A DNA stretch of 64,000 nt from Pleionea sp. CnH1-48 (GTDB lineage Bacteria > Pseudomonadota > Gammaproteobacteria > Enterobacterales > Kangiellaceae): NCBI RefSeq assembly GCF_024124665.1, contig NZ_JAMXSB010000007.1:186001-250000 (forward strand), read 5' to 3'. A model generated the notes under the pieces. The model made no database searches. It saw nothing but the letters and a program-made list of their open reading frames with translations, and was not told the DNA's origin. Positions 16,458 through 27,046 of the stretch are shown here, one piece after another; position 1 is the stretch's first letter, and each line of letters opens with the position of its first letter. The translations under genes and the position numbers were made by a program.

Positions 16458-17507
16458 TTAGTACTCTCCAAAATATCTGGTAACGACTTCAAAAGGAGCA
16501 CCTTTTTTTGCTCCTCTTTGCAGCAGTGATCCCATCTTTAAGGTAGCCCCCTTATAGGTCACTTCCATACGCACCAAAAAATAATCGCTTTTAAAAGTAA
16601 TGCGTTGTTTTCGCTTGCTGGAAACTTTCTTACTATTTTTAACTTGCTCCCAAAATGATGATTCATCAAAACCATCTTCTGGACGATTGGTCAAAATTTC
16701 TTGAGCATCGCTCTCAGATAAATCTCCACCGATGAGAGCCTTTAATAACGGAGCTTTTTCTGTAGAAATAGTATTCACATTTACCTGATTTAGCTCAGCA
16801 CCAGGTAACACACAAACATAGTCTTTCACCGTTTTATAAGTATCGGCATTAAAACCTTTAATCACCATTAGCTCTGATTTGTTGGCCATCCAGTTGTTTG
16901 CCGTCCGATAAGGAAAATCATAACTGGTGTATTCCAGATCTTCCGCACCGTCTGGGCCATAAGGCTCAAAGTCGCTGTCAATCCAATCGATAACCGCTGC
17001 GGCTAAAGCTTCAGGTTGCACTTCGACATCCGTTAATATCGATTGCATCAAATCAACAAAAATAGCTTGAGCGGGATCTTTTTTTGAATCTTCAGCTCCT
17101 CGACTTCCGCCTTGTCGTGGGGATGGCTGCGGCGCTGGGGCAGGAGCACCTAAAGGGCGAACCTCTTGCGAACGAGAATGCAAGGTGTTTAAATTAAAAC
17201 AGGCTGTTGCATCTTCAATAGTCGCCGATATTTTTCCGCCTTCGATTGGAAACTCTAATGGCGTAGTTGCCCAAGGTTGGTTGAGATGAACCTTATCGAC
17301 CTCTTTTCCAAAGCCCTTAGTCATCCACTGTTTCGCAAGCTCTTCTCCACCAAGCGCCAACTGAAACACCTGATCTCTTGCCAAAGTGAGTTCTGTACGC
17401 CTTTGGCCATAACTGGTTAGTTCTATCAATTGAGTAGCGATGAATGTAGCCAGAGCCACAACTACCAAAACGATAATCAGGGTCGCGCCAGTATGATTTT
17501 TCTTCAT
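16458..17507 (-). CDS. gspK: Type II secretion minor pseudopilin K
   Basis: A 349-residue minor pseudopilin that caps the pseudopilus tip. The N-terminus MKKNHTGATLIIVLVVVAL shows a prepilin cleavage site after Gly7; position 5 of the mature protein is Ile rather than Glu, which is normal for GspK. A Pro/Gln/Ser/Gly-rich linker (around residues 118-138, APAPAPQPSPRQGGSRG) interrupts the alpha domain. It overlaps gspJ by 4 bases. Confidence 0.92.
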   Translation of the reverse strand: MKKNHTGATLIIVLVVVALATFIATQLIELTSYGQRRTELTLARDQVFQLALGGEELAKQWMTKGFGKEVDKVHLNQPWATTPLEFPIEGGKISATIEDATACFNLNTLHSRSQEVRPLGAPAPAPQPSPRQGGSRGAEDSKKDPAQAIFVDLMQSILTDVEVQPEALAAAVIDWIDSDFEPYGPDGAEDLEYTSYDFPYRTANNWMANKSELMVIKGFNADTYKTVKDYVCVLPGAELNQVNVNTISTEKAPLLKALIGGDLSESDAQEILTNRPEDGFDESSFWEQVKNSKKVSSKRKQRITFKSDYFLVRMEVTYKGATLKMGSLLQRGAKKGAPFEVVTRYFGEY

Positions 17508-18214
17508 CCTCTGCGCCCCCCTTCTTCTTTACCTCCAGAGCCAGAGCCGGAATTAAAACCACCTTGGCCTGATCCAGAATCTCTTGAGCCATCATCACGC
17601 TGCTTTTTAGGACCAGAAGGAATGATGTAGACTTGCTCCAGTAGCCCAAAGTCATTTAACTCAATTTTCATTTTTACTGCTTCGGGCACTTGATGCAGTG
17701 CCACTTGCTCATCTTGATCGATGGGCCAATCTTCATGCCATTGTTCATCGGAATAGTATTCAATGACCAAACTTTTTACATCACTTAATATGGGACGCTC
17801 AACTTTTTGGTCTTCAGACGCTATGTCTAGTGCTAACCATTGTTCTCGAACTAACGCATCATCGCTCACTCGGTAAGACAGGCGCTCCATTTCTGTTCTG
17901 GGTAACTGTGCAGGATTTAATTTTCCTTGCCGCGTCCAGCTTATGCGTGAAGCATCGCCGTCTTTTTCACCAATCATAACCGCTTTAGGATCGCCATTTT
18001 CATCACGCACGGTTCTAATTACCAGTTGTTGGAAATCAATGGCTATACGGTTCATGGCTCGTTGCAGCTCAGCCAAACGACGATCACTTTGTTTAGCGCT
18101 TTTTTGCGTAGCCAATGCAGAGTTAAGTACCGAGTAGGCAGACACAGCAATAAACGCTGTAATCGCAACAGCGATCAGCATTTCTAGTAATGTAAATCCT
18201 CGATTATCTGCCAT
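17504..18214 (-). CDS. gspJ: Type II secretion minor pseudopilin J
   Basis: A 236-residue pseudopilin. The N-terminus MADNRGFTLLEMLIAVAI has the prepilin peptidase site G-FTLLE with Glu at mature position 5. The core matches GspJ, but it ends in an unusual low-complexity tail of about 35 residues rich in Gly, Ser, Arg and Asp (GSGQGGFNSGSGSGG and so on). It overlaps gspI by 11 bases and gspK by 4 bases. Confidence 0.92.
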   Translation of the reverse strand: MADNRGFTLLEMLIAVAITAFIAVSAYSVLNSALATQKSAKQSDRRLAELQRAMNRIAIDFQQLVIRTVRDENGDPKAVMIGEKDGDASRISWTRQGKLNPAQLPRTEMERLSYRVSDDALVREQWLALDIASEDQKVERPILSDVKSLVIEYYSDEQWHEDWPIDQDEQVALHQVPEAVKMKIELNDFGLLEQVYIIPSGPKKQRDDGSRDSGSGQGGFNSGSGSGGKEEGGRRG

Positions 18215-18593
18215 CTGAAGGTTTACCTACAAAAGCGGTAATGGTTGTTAAAAAATATTCTTCGTCTGATTTGTTAGCTACAGAAATTTCTACACGTCGC
18301 AAATTAGCTTCTGTTGTCTTAGAGACTATTTGTCGCCACTTCCAATCATTGTTTAACATCTTAATATCGCCCCGAGTCGTACCTTCATTGGGCCACTCAG
18401 GCTGCAATCGCACTTCTGCCAGTCGCCTCATAGCGACATAGTGAGCAAAGGTTTTATCTTTCAAATAGACGTGATTGCGAAATGTCTGATTCACAGAACC
18501 ACTCAAAGCAATGAGAGCAGTAGCTAGAATCGTCAGCGCAATTAACACCTCTAGTAAGGAAAAACCTTTATTCACTGAATAACGCATCGTCAT
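18204..18593 (-). CDS. gspI: Type II secretion minor pseudopilin I
   Basis: A 129-residue pseudopilin with the cleavage motif G-FSLLEVLIALTIL and the conserved GspI feature of tip subunits. With GspJ and GspK it forms the tip complex that starts pseudopilus assembly. It overlaps gspH by 26 bases; ATG at 18587 (MRYSVNKGF) is a possible later start. Confidence 0.92.
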   Translation of the reverse strand: MTMRYSVNKGFSLLEVLIALTILATALIALSGSVNQTFRNHVYLKDKTFAHYVAMRRLAEVRLQPEWPNEGTTRGDIKMLNNDWKWRQIVSKTTEANLRRVEISVANKSDEEYFLTTITAFVGKPSDGR

Positions 18594-19173
18594 TCACCTC
18601 AATTCTTAAATCCCCTGATAGCGGTCCTTCAATATCCATATCACCGATCATGGTGCCGCTGATTAAATAATACGTTGGCTCATCATCAGTCCAACCAAGA
18701 GCAACTTTAAAATCGTTCATCTCGCCCGACGACAAAATGTAAATTTGTGGAGGCTCTATCTTCGGCTCGTCGCCTTCAAAAATATCAACTTCCTCTTCAA
18801 AGATGTCGACATTGTCTTCGTCGTCTTCACCAAACAAAGTGTTGCCATCAACAACCAGTTTGACTTCGAGAAACTCAGGAAACTCGCGTTTAACAAAAAA
18901 CTTATCACCTTCTAGCGGCAACCATTCTTCACCGTCATAAAGATAAAATTGATAAAACTCTTCATCAATACGAATACCAATATCAAGGGATCTCAGTAGA
19001 GATTCATCTTGAGCTTGTCGTAAAAGTGCATACAGTCGCTGCGATTGCTTTTCGAGTTCATCTTTTCGTTTATCACCAAAGACTTGAACAGAAAAGCTAA
19101 CTAATAGCGCTCCGATAACGAGCGCTATTAGGATCTCTATTAAAGAAAAGCCAGCGGCATTTCTTCTGATCAC
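18568..19173 (-). CDS. gspH: Type II secretion minor pseudopilin H
   Basis: A 201-residue pseudopilin with cleavage site G-FSLIEILIALVIG at the N-terminus. It carries an acidic insertion with an internal repeat (VDIFEEE then VDIFEGDE, about residues 122-137) not expected in a typical GspH. The start overlaps the gspG stop by 4 bases. Confidence 0.9.
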   Translation of the reverse strand: MIRRNAAGFSLIEILIALVIGALLVSFSVQVFGDKRKDELEKQSQRLYALLRQAQDESLLRSLDIGIRIDEEFYQFYLYDGEEWLPLEGDKFFVKREFPEFLEVKLVVDGNTLFGEDDEDNVDIFEEEVDIFEGDEPKIEPPQIYILSSGEMNDFKVALGWTDDEPTYYLISGTMIGDMDIEGPLSGDLRIEVNDDALFSE

Positions 19174-19649
19174 TTATCTTTTTCCTTCATGGCTTCTAGA
19201 ACTTCAGCAATGTTCCAGTTAGTCACATCGGTTTTTTGATCTTCACCGCCTTCTTCGTTATCTGCACCTAATGAGATAATTTCGTATTCGCCTTCACCAA
19301 ACTCAGCTGGAGACAGATAAAGATAATCATTGTTCCATGGTGTCTTTTCGATACGTTTGATATAGCCCTTGCTAGGATAATTAGTAGGCTCAGGAGAACT
19401 GTCTGGTTTAGTCACCAGAGCTTCTAACCCTTGCTCAGATGTCGGGTAAAAACCATTGTCGTTATAAAAACGTTCTAATGCATTTTCAAAACTCTGAAAG
19501 TCAGACTTTAACTTAAGATATTTTGCTTCTGTTACATTGTCGCCAAAACTCTGCAAAACAATAGACCCTAATAAAGCCAAAATAACCAGAGCTATTAAGA
19601 TTTCCATCAAGGAAAAACCACTTTGTTTTTTCACTGTATAATTCTCCAA
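19170..19649 (-). CDS. gspG: Type II secretion major pseudopilin G
   Basis: The 159-residue main pseudopilus subunit. It has the site G-FSLMEILIALVILALLGS, the conserved segment ALERFYNDNGFYPTSEQGL and the calcium-binding C-terminal region with SLGADN. It polymerises under GspE/GspF action to push substrates through the secretin. It follows gspF after 4 bases. Confidence 0.96.
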   Translation of the reverse strand: MENYTVKKQSGFSLMEILIALVILALLGSIVLQSFGDNVTEAKYLKLKSDFQSFENALERFYNDNGFYPTSEQGLEALVTKPDSSPEPTNYPSKGYIKRIEKTPWNNDYLYLSPAEFGEGEYEIISLGADNEEGGEDQKTDVTNWNIAEVLEAMKEKDK

Positions 19650-19653
19650 AAAT

Positions 19654-20886
19654 TTAACCTGACATTAATTCGTTCATCTGGAAGATGGGCAGTAAGATCG
19701 CCAGTACGATCGTCAAAACAAAACCACCCATAAATAAAATCATAATAGGGCCAATAGCCGTAGTAATCACACCCACTAAAGTTTCAAACTGCCGGTCTTG
19801 ATTATCGGCTGCCTTTTCTAACATCCGATCCAATTCACCACTGCTTTCACCGCTAGCAATCATATGTAACATCATTGGAGGAAAGTAGCCCGACTGTGCC
19901 AAAGCTATCTTTAAACTAGTCCCTTCTCTGACCTTTAATGTCGCATCATGCACAGCTTCGCGTAGTTCAAGATTTGTCATTACCTCACCAGCAATTTTTA
20001 ACGCCCCCAATAGAGGGACTGCGCTTGAATTTAATATAGAAAGCGTACGTGCAAAGCGGGCTGCATTAATACCTCGAGCAACTTTGCCAAACAGTGGCAA
20101 CTTTAATATCAAGCGATGCCAGCTTTTTTTACGCCCTGAATTACGCAGCAGCAACTGCATTCCCATAATGGCTAAAACCAGCCCCACAAGAACAAACAAT
20201 CCCCAGTTAATGACAAAGTCACTGGCAGCAATCATTATCTGCGTAATACCCGGTAGCTCACCACCCATGTCTCGATACTGCTCAACTATGCTAGGAACAA
20301 CATAAGACAAAAGAAATGCAATAACACCAAAGCTCACAACAGCCAAAATCATTGGGTAAGCCAAAGCAGAAGAGACTTTGCTTCTTAACTCTTGTCGTTT
20401 TTGCGTGTAGTCAGCCAACCGGTCAAGCACTTCATCCAGGTGCCCCGACTTTTCGCCCGCAGCTACCATTGAGCAATAAAGATCATCAAATATCTTGGGA
20501 TACTCTCGTAATGCATCCGCCAAAGAATGTCCTTCAACTACTCTCGAGCGAACCCCCATCATGATCGTTTTTTGCTTGGCTTTTTCACATTGCTCAGCAA
20601 CCGCTTTAATGGCCTCTTCAATAGGGATTGCAGCATTAATTAAGGTAGCCAGTTGCTGAGTAATCAGTGCTAAATCGCTCGCACTCATGCGTCCTGTATT
20701 AGCACTGGAAAAGAAAGATTCTGATTTAGATTGCTTACGATGCTTTTCGGTAACCGCTTCAACGCTTAAAGGTACCATTCCTTTATCGCGTAGCGATTGA
20801 CGAATTTGCTTAGGAGTATCGCCTTCAAGAATGCCTTTTTTTTGACGTCCTTTTTCGTTTAACGCAATGTATTCAAATGCAGCCAT
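19654..20886 (-). CDS. gspF: Type II secretion inner membrane protein F
   Basis: A 410-residue polytopic platform protein with two repeated cytoplasmic domains, each followed by a helix pair, and three clear membrane segments (about 173-195, 222-245, 378-400). The motif GEKSGHLDEVL and its repeat GESSGELDRML mark the two halves. Its start shares one base with the gspE stop. Confidence 0.96.
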   Translation of the reverse strand: MAAFEYIALNEKGRQKKGILEGDTPKQIRQSLRDKGMVPLSVEAVTEKHRKQSKSESFFSSANTGRMSASDLALITQQLATLINAAIPIEEAIKAVAEQCEKAKQKTIMMGVRSRVVEGHSLADALREYPKIFDDLYCSMVAAGEKSGHLDEVLDRLADYTQKRQELRSKVSSALAYPMILAVVSFGVIAFLLSYVVPSIVEQYRDMGGELPGITQIMIAASDFVINWGLFVLVGLVLAIMGMQLLLRNSGRKKSWHRLILKLPLFGKVARGINAARFARTLSILNSSAVPLLGALKIAGEVMTNLELREAVHDATLKVREGTSLKIALAQSGYFPPMMLHMIASGESSGELDRMLEKAADNQDRQFETLVGVITTAIGPIMILFMGGFVLTIVLAILLPIFQMNELMSG

Positions 20887-22502
20887 TAGTCTTCTCTGGT
20901 TACTCTTAAGACTTCTTCAATTGTCGTGGTGCCTTCTAGTACTCGGTTTCGACCATCTTCGCGAATAGAAGGACTGTATCGACGAGCGTATTTTTCGACT
21001 TCTTGCTCACTGGCACCGTTATGGATCATGGTGCGCATTTCGTCGTCTACTAATAGCAGTTCATACAACCCCTGACGTCCTCGATAACCTAGGTGACGAC
21101 ACTCTTCACAACCTTTTGCTCGATAAATAACAGGAGCCTCTGCAACATCAAATCCCATTAACTGGCATTCTTTAGCCGTTGCTTTGTCTTCTTCTTTACA
21201 GTCTGGGCATAACGTTCTTACCAGGCGCTGAGCAAGTACCCCCAAAATACTGGATGAAAGTAAGAAAGGTTCGACCCCCATATCAACCAAACGCGTAACA
21301 GCGCCAACGGCAGTATTAGTATGCAGCGTTGATAATACCAAGTGACCTGTTAAACTCGCTTGTACAGCAATTTGTGCCGTTTCGAGATCTCGGATCTCAC
21401 CGACCATAACAACATCAGGATCTTGTCGAAGCATGGCTCGCAAACCACGAGCGAAGGTCATATCAACTTTAGAATTAACCTGGGTCTGGCCAACGCCATC
21501 AAGCAAATATTCCACAGGATCTTCAACGGTCAGAATATTACGCTGACGGCTGTTTAACATTGTCAGTCCAGCATAAAGCGTGGTGGTTTTACCTGACCCC
21601 GTTGGTCCTGTAACCAAGATAATGCCATGAGGTTTATGCAGAATATCACTAACCTGATGCATTAACTGAGTAGGCATTCCCAAATGCGAGAAGTCTAAAC
21701 GTCCCGCTTGTTTATCTAACAAACGCAGTACGATGCGCTCACCATGACTGGAAGGCATGGTTGACACACGAACATCAACGGCACGATTGGCAATTTTTAA
21801 CGCAATACGGCCGTCTTGAGGAATACGTTTTTCGGCAATGTCCAGCTTTGCCATTACTTTAATACGAGAAACCAATAAAGGCGCTAATTGACGGTTTGGA
21901 GAAAGCACCTCTCGTAACACACCATCAACACGAAAACGAACTTTGAGTTCTTTTTCGAAAGTCTCGATATGAATGTCCGAAGCACTTTCTTTAATGGCTT
22001 CGGTTAACAAGGCGTTGATCAATTTAATGATCGGGGCATCGTCTTCGTTTTCTAACAGATCTTCTGTTTCTGGAATTTCTTCGGCTAGACGGAACAAATC
22101 CATCTCATCGCCTAAGTCTTCCATTGCTTGCATGGCTTCGGCAGAGTCACCTTGATAGGTTTGTCCTAGAATACGCTCAAACTCTTCGTCACCAACGGTT
22201 TTCAAAGTAATCGGCTTTGAAATATGTCGGCAAACTTCGACGATGATCTCAGGATCAAAACCTTCCTTTGTGACAATTTCAGCTGGAGTTGCGTCGGGCT
22301 CAGCAACGACAACACCATGACGTCGAGAAAAGCCAAAGGGCAATCTCATGGAGCCAGCAGGCTCCGCAGACATAGCAGAATCAGGACTACTTTTGTCCAT
22401 TGATTCTTCTATAAAGTTTTCTACACTGTCGTCAATCTGGAGATCATCAGAATCACTCATTAGGTCATCAGAATCACTCATTAGATCATCAGAATCACTC
22501 AT
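20886..22502 (-). CDS. gspE: Type II secretion ATPase E
   Basis: A 538-residue hexameric ATPase. Walker [11 protein letters not shown] (about 300-309), an Asp box, Walker B near VMVGEIRD and a tetracysteine zinc site (CPDC ... CEEC) are all present. It powers pseudopilus assembly. The N-terminus is unusual: MSDSDDL is repeated three times by an exact 21-base tandem repeat, giving three in-frame ATG codons (22502, 22481, 22460). Start 22502 overlaps the gspD stop by 8 bases; either of the later ATGs could also serve. Confidence 0.95.
   Translation of the reverse strand: MSDSDDLMSDSDDLMSDSDDLQIDDSVENFIEESMDKSSPDSAMSAEPAGSMRLPFGFSRRHGVVVAEPDATPAEIVTKEGFDPEIIVEVCRHISKPITLKTVGDEEFERILGQTYQGDSAEAMQAMEDLGDEMDLFRLAEEIPETEDLLENEDDAPIIKLINALLTEAIKESASDIHIETFEKELKVRFRVDGVLREVLSPNRQLAPLLVSRIKVMAKLDIAEKRIPQDGRIALKIANRAVDVRVSTMPSSHGERIVLRLLDKQAGRLDFSHLGMPTQLMHQVSDILHKPHGIILVTGPTGSGKTTTLYAGLTMLNSRQRNILTVEDPVEYLLDGVGQTQVNSKVDMTFARGLRAMLRQDPDVVMVGEIRDLETAQIAVQASLTGHLVLSTLHTNTAVGAVTRLVDMGVEPFLLSSSILGVLAQRLVRTLCPDCKEEDKATAKECQLMGFDVAEAPVIYRAKGCEECRHLGYRGRQGLYELLLVDDEMRTMIHNGASEQEVEKYARRYSPSIREDGRNRVLEGTTTIEEVLRVTRED
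22440..22502 (-). repeat. Three 21-bp tandem repeats at the gspE start
   Basis: Three head-to-tail 21-base units (22482-22502, 22461-22481, 22440-22460) each encode MSDSDDL. The first two differ at one base. Copy number change would add or remove seven acidic residues and one possible start codon without changing frame. Confidence 0.9.
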
Positions 22503-24600
22503 CTTCCTGTTTCTCTTTTATTGACTCATCAAAACCAGGTGGTAACGCCAAAGCATCATCGAATTCAGGTAACAGAGGCGTTTCGCCTTCCATTAATGAA
22601 ATACCTTTAGAACGCATGTCTAACTGACGCGCGCGAATATAATTGTATTTACTGGAACTCAACTCATGAATGCTTTTGTCATCACGTAAGATCTTAGGAC
22701 GGATAAAGACCATAAGATTACGCTTAGTTTTGGTGGTTCTTTCAGAACGGAATAATTGTCCTAAGAATGGAATGTCACCTAGTAAAGGAACTTTTTGCGA
22801 GCTTTCCTGGATGTCTTCATCAATTAAACCACCCAGAACCACAAGACCGCCATCATCAACTTGAACCGTTGTATTAATTTCACGTTTATTGGTGATAATG
22901 TCTTGGCCTGTTGCACCCGCAATGGATGAAACTTCTTGTTCAATCTTAAGACGGACTGAAGAACCTTCGTTAATAAGAGGGGTAATTTTTAGTTTCACAC
23001 CCACGTCTTTACGATCAGTGGTTGTGAAAGGATTAGAGTTGTTATTACCAAGTGCAGAACCTGTCACGATAGGAATTTCTTGACCGACACTGATGGTCGC
23101 TTCTTCGTTATCCAGTGTTGTAATGCTTGGTGTTGAAAGTACATTAGACTCTGTATCAGAACCAAGTGCTCTAATCAGTGCAGCCCACTGCAAATCACCA
23201 TTAGAATCACTTTGCCCAAAACCAAATGCCATACCCTGAACAGCACCTAACACTTGTGCCAAAGCAGCACCATTATCGCCATTACGACGAACAGGATTCA
23301 CCGTAGCGTTACCGTTACCATCAACTACCGTTTCTCCACCAGTTTCCTGCCCTTGTAAAGCAGCGACACCTGCACCCACATTAGTAATCGGCACACCCGT
23401 ATTACCAAATTGAGTCAATCCCACAGGCGCTCCGCTACCAGAACCGCCAAATAACCATTGTACGCCGAGTTCTTTGGCACGATTATCTGAAATTTCTACA
23501 ATCAGAGCTTCTACGTGAACTTGTGCACGGCGGATATCTAACTGACGGATAACGGCTTCAAACGAACGTAATAAATCTGGCTGAGCGGTAATAACAAGGG
23601 AGTTGGTATCTTCGTGAGCTTTGATGCTGTACTCTTTGCCAGAGCTTCGTCTTTTTTGCGCTTTAGCTTTACCATCTTCGGTATTAATGGTCTCACCCAC
23701 ACCTTCAAGCAGCTGCGCAACGTCCTGTGCTTTGGCATAATTTAAGTAAACAACTTTAGTATTACCGGCATCATCGTTTTTAGTATCCAAACGAACGATT
23801 AGCGCTCTTAAACGTAAACGGTCTTGTTTCTCTGCGCTTAATAAAATGCTATTAGTACGCTCATCAGCGACAAAACGAGGCTTAGATGCACTTACATCTT
23901 TTTGCTGCCCCTGCTTTTGTAACGTTTCAAGAATACGAACAACTTCTGATGCAGCGGCATGTTTCAATTCAATGACTTCGATTTCTTCGTTACTTTCGTA
24001 ATCGATTTGCTTGATGACTTTTACGATGCGTTCAACGTTAGCGCGAGTATCGTGAATCAATAAAACGTTGGTTGCACGAATCTGTCCCAAATGCATTTTT
24101 TGTGGAATAAGCTGACGTAAAACAGGTACCAGTTGAGTTACTTCGACATTTTCGACTTTAACGACTCGAGTGACTTGTTGATCAGAAGGAATGCCTTTTT
24201 CTCGTCCGGTAAAAACAATACTGGCATCCGCTTTGGCTTCTTGATCAGATATCACCTTAATCACATCGCCATCTTCAACCGCACCAAAACCATGAAGCTT
24301 CAAAACGCTTAAGAACACACCCCAGATTTCACTTTCATCAAGTGGCTTTTGAGACAGTACGGTGACTTTTTGATTCTTAACTCGCTGCCCAACAATAATG
24401 GTTTTGCCAGTCAAACGGCTCACACTCTCAATAAAAACCCGAATATCGGTGTCTTTTAAATTAATCGTCGCTTTTTCAGCGTGTACGGGAATCATTAAAG
24501 CGCACAACCCCAATGCGACCCAGTGTCGAGCAGCGCTCAAAAATCCTGATTTTTCCCTGCTTTTAAAACTCATAGGTTTACCTGTTTTCTTACTTATCAT
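22495..24600 (-). CDS. gspD: Type II secretion outer membrane secretin D
   Basis: A 701-residue secretin. A signal peptide follows a short N-terminal extension (cleavage probably after VHA, about residue 41), then N0 to N3 domains and the secretin core, with [26 protein letters not shown] and the conserved [15 protein letters not shown] near residues 617-631. A Gly/Asn-rich insertion lies at about 410-450. It builds the outer membrane channel. The start overlaps the gspC stop by 11 bases; ATG at 24573 is an alternative that gives a more usual signal peptide. Confidence 0.95.
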   Translation of the reverse strand: MISKKTGKPMSFKSREKSGFLSAARHWVALGLCALMIPVHAEKATINLKDTDIRVFIESVSRLTGKTIIVGQRVKNQKVTVLSQKPLDESEIWGVFLSVLKLHGFGAVEDGDVIKVISDQEAKADASIVFTGREKGIPSDQQVTRVVKVENVEVTQLVPVLRQLIPQKMHLGQIRATNVLLIHDTRANVERIVKVIKQIDYESNEEIEVIELKHAAASEVVRILETLQKQGQQKDVSASKPRFVADERTNSILLSAEKQDRLRLRALIVRLDTKNDDAGNTKVVYLNYAKAQDVAQLLEGVGETINTEDGKAKAQKRRSSGKEYSIKAHEDTNSLVITAQPDLLRSFEAVIRQLDIRRAQVHVEALIVEISDNRAKELGVQWLFGGSGSGAPVGLTQFGNTGVPITNVGAGVAALQGQETGGETVVDGNGNATVNPVRRNGDNGAALAQVLGAVQGMAFGFGQSDSNGDLQWAALIRALGSDTESNVLSTPSITTLDNEEATISVGQEIPIVTGSALGNNNSNPFTTTDRKDVGVKLKITPLINEGSSVRLKIEQEVSSIAGATGQDIITNKREINTTVQVDDGGLVVLGGLIDEDIQESSQKVPLLGDIPFLGQLFRSERTTKTKRNLMVFIRPKILRDDKSIHELSSSKYNYIRARQLDMRSKGISLMEGETPLLPEFDDALALPPGFDESIKEKQEDE

Positions 24601-25534
24601 CGTTTAGTCGAATTGAAATATCCTGCGCCTGACCGTTTCGGAGTACTGTCAGGTGAATTTCTCCAGCAGTCATTAATGACTGCTGGAGACTTAATAATTG
24701 CGAAGGATCGTTTAAAGGAGCGCCATTGACGCTGGTAATAACATCATTGCGACGCAGTTTCATATCGTAAAATAAGCGGCGCTCTTTTCCGGGAGAGATT
24801 CTTACCCCTTGAATAATGCCGTTGTCCATAACAGGCTCCCAACGCACCATATCTTTTAAAGAGACAGGATCATCACGGAGCTTTTGACGCAAATCGTTAA
24901 GTTGTTTACGAACCCGAGGATTATCAACCACACTCACCTGCTTCTCTGGACCACCGCGATTAGCATCTACGCGAACCAACCGGCCTGTCGTTCGACTAGG
25001 AACGGCGCTCACGACGCTCTTAGCTTTATTCAGCTCCAGAGCTTCAAGATTGCCATTATTTGACAAAATCACTTTCTCTCGGTGAACTTTGTGCAATTTT
25101 ACGCCACGAGCGTTCTTAACCTGATCACCGATAAAGTACACATGTTGCTTACCGTCAGCCCCTTCAATAATTGCATTAGCTTTATCGTCAGACTCAGCTG
25201 CATAAATGCCACGCAATTTTAAATTAAGATCAGTTTTGCCGACGACTTCTTGCACCTTAGGCTCTTCTTTAACCACAGGTGCCGCTGTCGCATCACCAAA
25301 GAGATGCTTGCTGACCACATTATTAACAGACAACCGTGCACCCACTCCTCGTTGAGGCGATACAACGGGCGCCGGAGCGGCCACTTTATAATCTGCTGAA
25401 TAGCCTTCAACCCATAGCCACGTTAATTTTGCAGCGGCGTAAAGACTGTAAACGGTCAACACGATGCTTGCTACTACAAGCCAGGGCTGTGGTTTGCCGA
25501 TTTTTTGTATTATTTGTTGTACTAACGGCTGCAT
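24590..25534 (-). CDS. gspC: Type II secretion protein C
   Basis: A 314-residue bitopic protein: membrane helix (about 19-39), the HR domain that contacts the secretin (about 95-170, with the GIYAAE segment) and a C-terminal PDZ-like domain (about 215-310, with SVNGAPLNDPSQLL). GspC links the inner platform to GspD and helps choose substrates. It is the first gene of the run; AAGGA stands 13 bases before the start. The 180-base gap to hslR should hold the operon promoter. Confidence 0.93.
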   Translation of the reverse strand: MQPLVQQIIQKIGKPQPWLVVASIVLTVYSLYAAAKLTWLWVEGYSADYKVAAPAPVVSPQRGVGARLSVNNVVSKHLFGDATAAPVVKEEPKVQEVVGKTDLNLKLRGIYAAESDDKANAIIEGADGKQHVYFIGDQVKNARGVKLHKVHREKVILSNNGNLEALELNKAKSVVSAVPSRTTGRLVRVDANRGGPEKQVSVVDNPRVRKQLNDLRQKLRDDPVSLKDMVRWEPVMDNGIIQGVRISPGKERRLFYDMKLRRNDVITSVNGAPLNDPSQLLSLQQSLMTAGEIHLTVLRNGQAQDISIRLNDDK

Positions 25535-25742
25535 ACCGCAATGTATCCTTCAAAAACCTTAGTCATAATGACCTCTGTATCCAGAGGGCGATAAAGCATA
25601 ACAAAAAATGCTCGTTAACTCGCCTCCCACCGCGTAACTATTACCAATTACTCCGCTAAATCATGCAATAAGTCACATATTATGAAAATACGGCTCTGCG
25701 AGTTAAAATAGAGCTTTGTACCATATCTTAGTGTATTTAACG

Positions 25743-26132
25743 ATGACAATTGACGAAAAGGTTCGTCTTGATAAATGGTTATGGGCTGCACGCTTCTTTA
25801 AAACACGATCGCTCGCACGTGATGCCATAGAAGGTGGAAAGGTCCATTACGAAGGCAAACGTATCAAACCGGGCAAAATAGTTCAAACCGGTGCCACTTT
25901 AAATATCCGTCAAGGTGTTGAAGAGAAGGTGGTGACGGTTTTGGCAATTTCAAGTAAGCGAGGCCCCGCAACAGTCGCTCAAACCCTTTATCAAGAGACT
26001 GCTGAAAGTATAGCTCAGCGCGAGAAAGCCCGTGAGCAGCGTCAGGCAGAAGGTGTTATTCATCATCCTAGGCCCGACAAAAAACAGCGTCGTCAAATTC
26101 ATCGTTTTATTCGAAAACAGGGATCATCCTGA
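25743..26132 (+). CDS. hslR: Heat shock protein 15 (ribosome recycling S4-domain protein)
   Basis: The 129-residue product starts MTIDEKVRLDKWLWAARFF, the S4 RNA-binding domain signature of Hsp15, and ends in a basic tail. Hsp15 binds free 50S subunits that still carry a nascent chain and helps their rescue after heat shock. Start 25743 is chosen because homologues begin at this point; an upstream ATG at 25716 adds nine hydrophobic residues unlike the family. Its stop overlaps the hslO ATG by one base. Confidence 0.92.
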   Translation: MTIDEKVRLDKWLWAARFFKTRSLARDAIEGGKVHYEGKRIKPGKIVQTGATLNIRQGVEEKVVTVLAISSKRGPATVAQTLYQETAESIAQREKAREQRQAEGVIHHPRPDKKQRRQIHRFIRKQGSS

Positions 26133-27004
26133 TGAACCAAACTAATCTCAGCCTTAGATTTTTATTTGAAGATCTTGCCGTTAGAGGCCAAATCGTCCAA
26201 TTATCGACAACACTCACTGATATGCTGAAGCATCATCAATACCCCGAGTCCGCTCAAAAGCAGTTGATCGAGGCGACTTTGGCAACGGCTTTGCTCACAG
26301 AGACCATTAAGTTTGAAGGGAAATTAAGCCTGCAAGCTCAATCTTCTGGTCCTCTTTCTTTATTCCTGGTCCAATCCACTCACGATCAGAAGTTCCGTGG
26401 TGTGGTGCGCTGTGAAGATGACACACCTATCACTGACGATCTTAAGCAACTCATGCCCGGTGCACAGATGGCAATCACCATCGAGCCGTCTTCTGGTAGC
26501 CGCTACCAAGGCATAGTGCCCATGCATCAACACACGCTGGCGGGTTGCCTTGAAGACTACTTTAAGCAATCAGAGCAATTGCCCACTCAAATCTACCTCT
26601 TCACAGATGGGGTATCGGCTGGAACAGGTCTACTACTACAGGCCATGCCAGACGCCGACAATGAAGCCGATTTTGAGCATGTTAGCTACCTAGCGCAAAC
26701 CCTCAAGGCAGAAGAAGCTTTATCGTTAGATATGGAAACCATCCTGCACCGACTCTACCATCAGGATAAGATTCGAGTATTCGAACCTCAACCTGTGACC
26801 TACGAGTGCGGTTGCAGTAGAGAGCGCAGTCTTTATTCGCTGACAGTGATGTCTAAAGAAGAGCTGTTAGAGATCATCAAAGAAGAAGGCAAATTGACCA
26901 CTGCCTGCGAATTTTGCAACAGTCAGTATGAGTTCGATGTTATTGATGTAGAACAAGTTTTTGCTAATGCAGGACATGATCAAAGCGACTCAACACGGCA
27001 TTAA
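26132..27004 (+). CDS. hslO: Redox-regulated chaperone Hsp33
   Basis: A 290-residue Hsp33. The C-terminal zinc switch has all four cysteines: ECGCS (about 229-233) and CEFC (about 261-264). Oxidation releases the zinc and turns on holdase activity under oxidative plus heat stress. It is coupled to hslR, as in E. coli. Confidence 0.96.
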   Translation: MNQTNLSLRFLFEDLAVRGQIVQLSTTLTDMLKHHQYPESAQKQLIEATLATALLTETIKFEGKLSLQAQSSGPLSLFLVQSTHDQKFRGVVRCEDDTPITDDLKQLMPGAQMAITIEPSSGSRYQGIVPMHQHTLAGCLEDYFKQSEQLPTQIYLFTDGVSAGTGLLLQAMPDADNEADFEHVSYLAQTLKAEEALSLDMETILHRLYHQDKIRVFEPQPVTYECGCSRERSLYSLTVMSKEELLEIIKEEGKLTTACEFCNSQYEFDVIDVEQVFANAGHDQSDSTRH

Positions 27005-27011
27005 TGGATCC

Positions 27012-27046
27012 GTTGCCCAATCATTAACGAACAAGATTTGGGCAAC
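27012..27046 (+). terminator. Hairpin after hslO
   Basis: GTTGCCCAA (27012-27020) pairs perfectly with TTGGGCAAC (27038-27046) across a 17-base loop. Only a poor T-run follows (TTAACTTA), so termination here may be weak or Rho-assisted. Confidence 0.45.
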
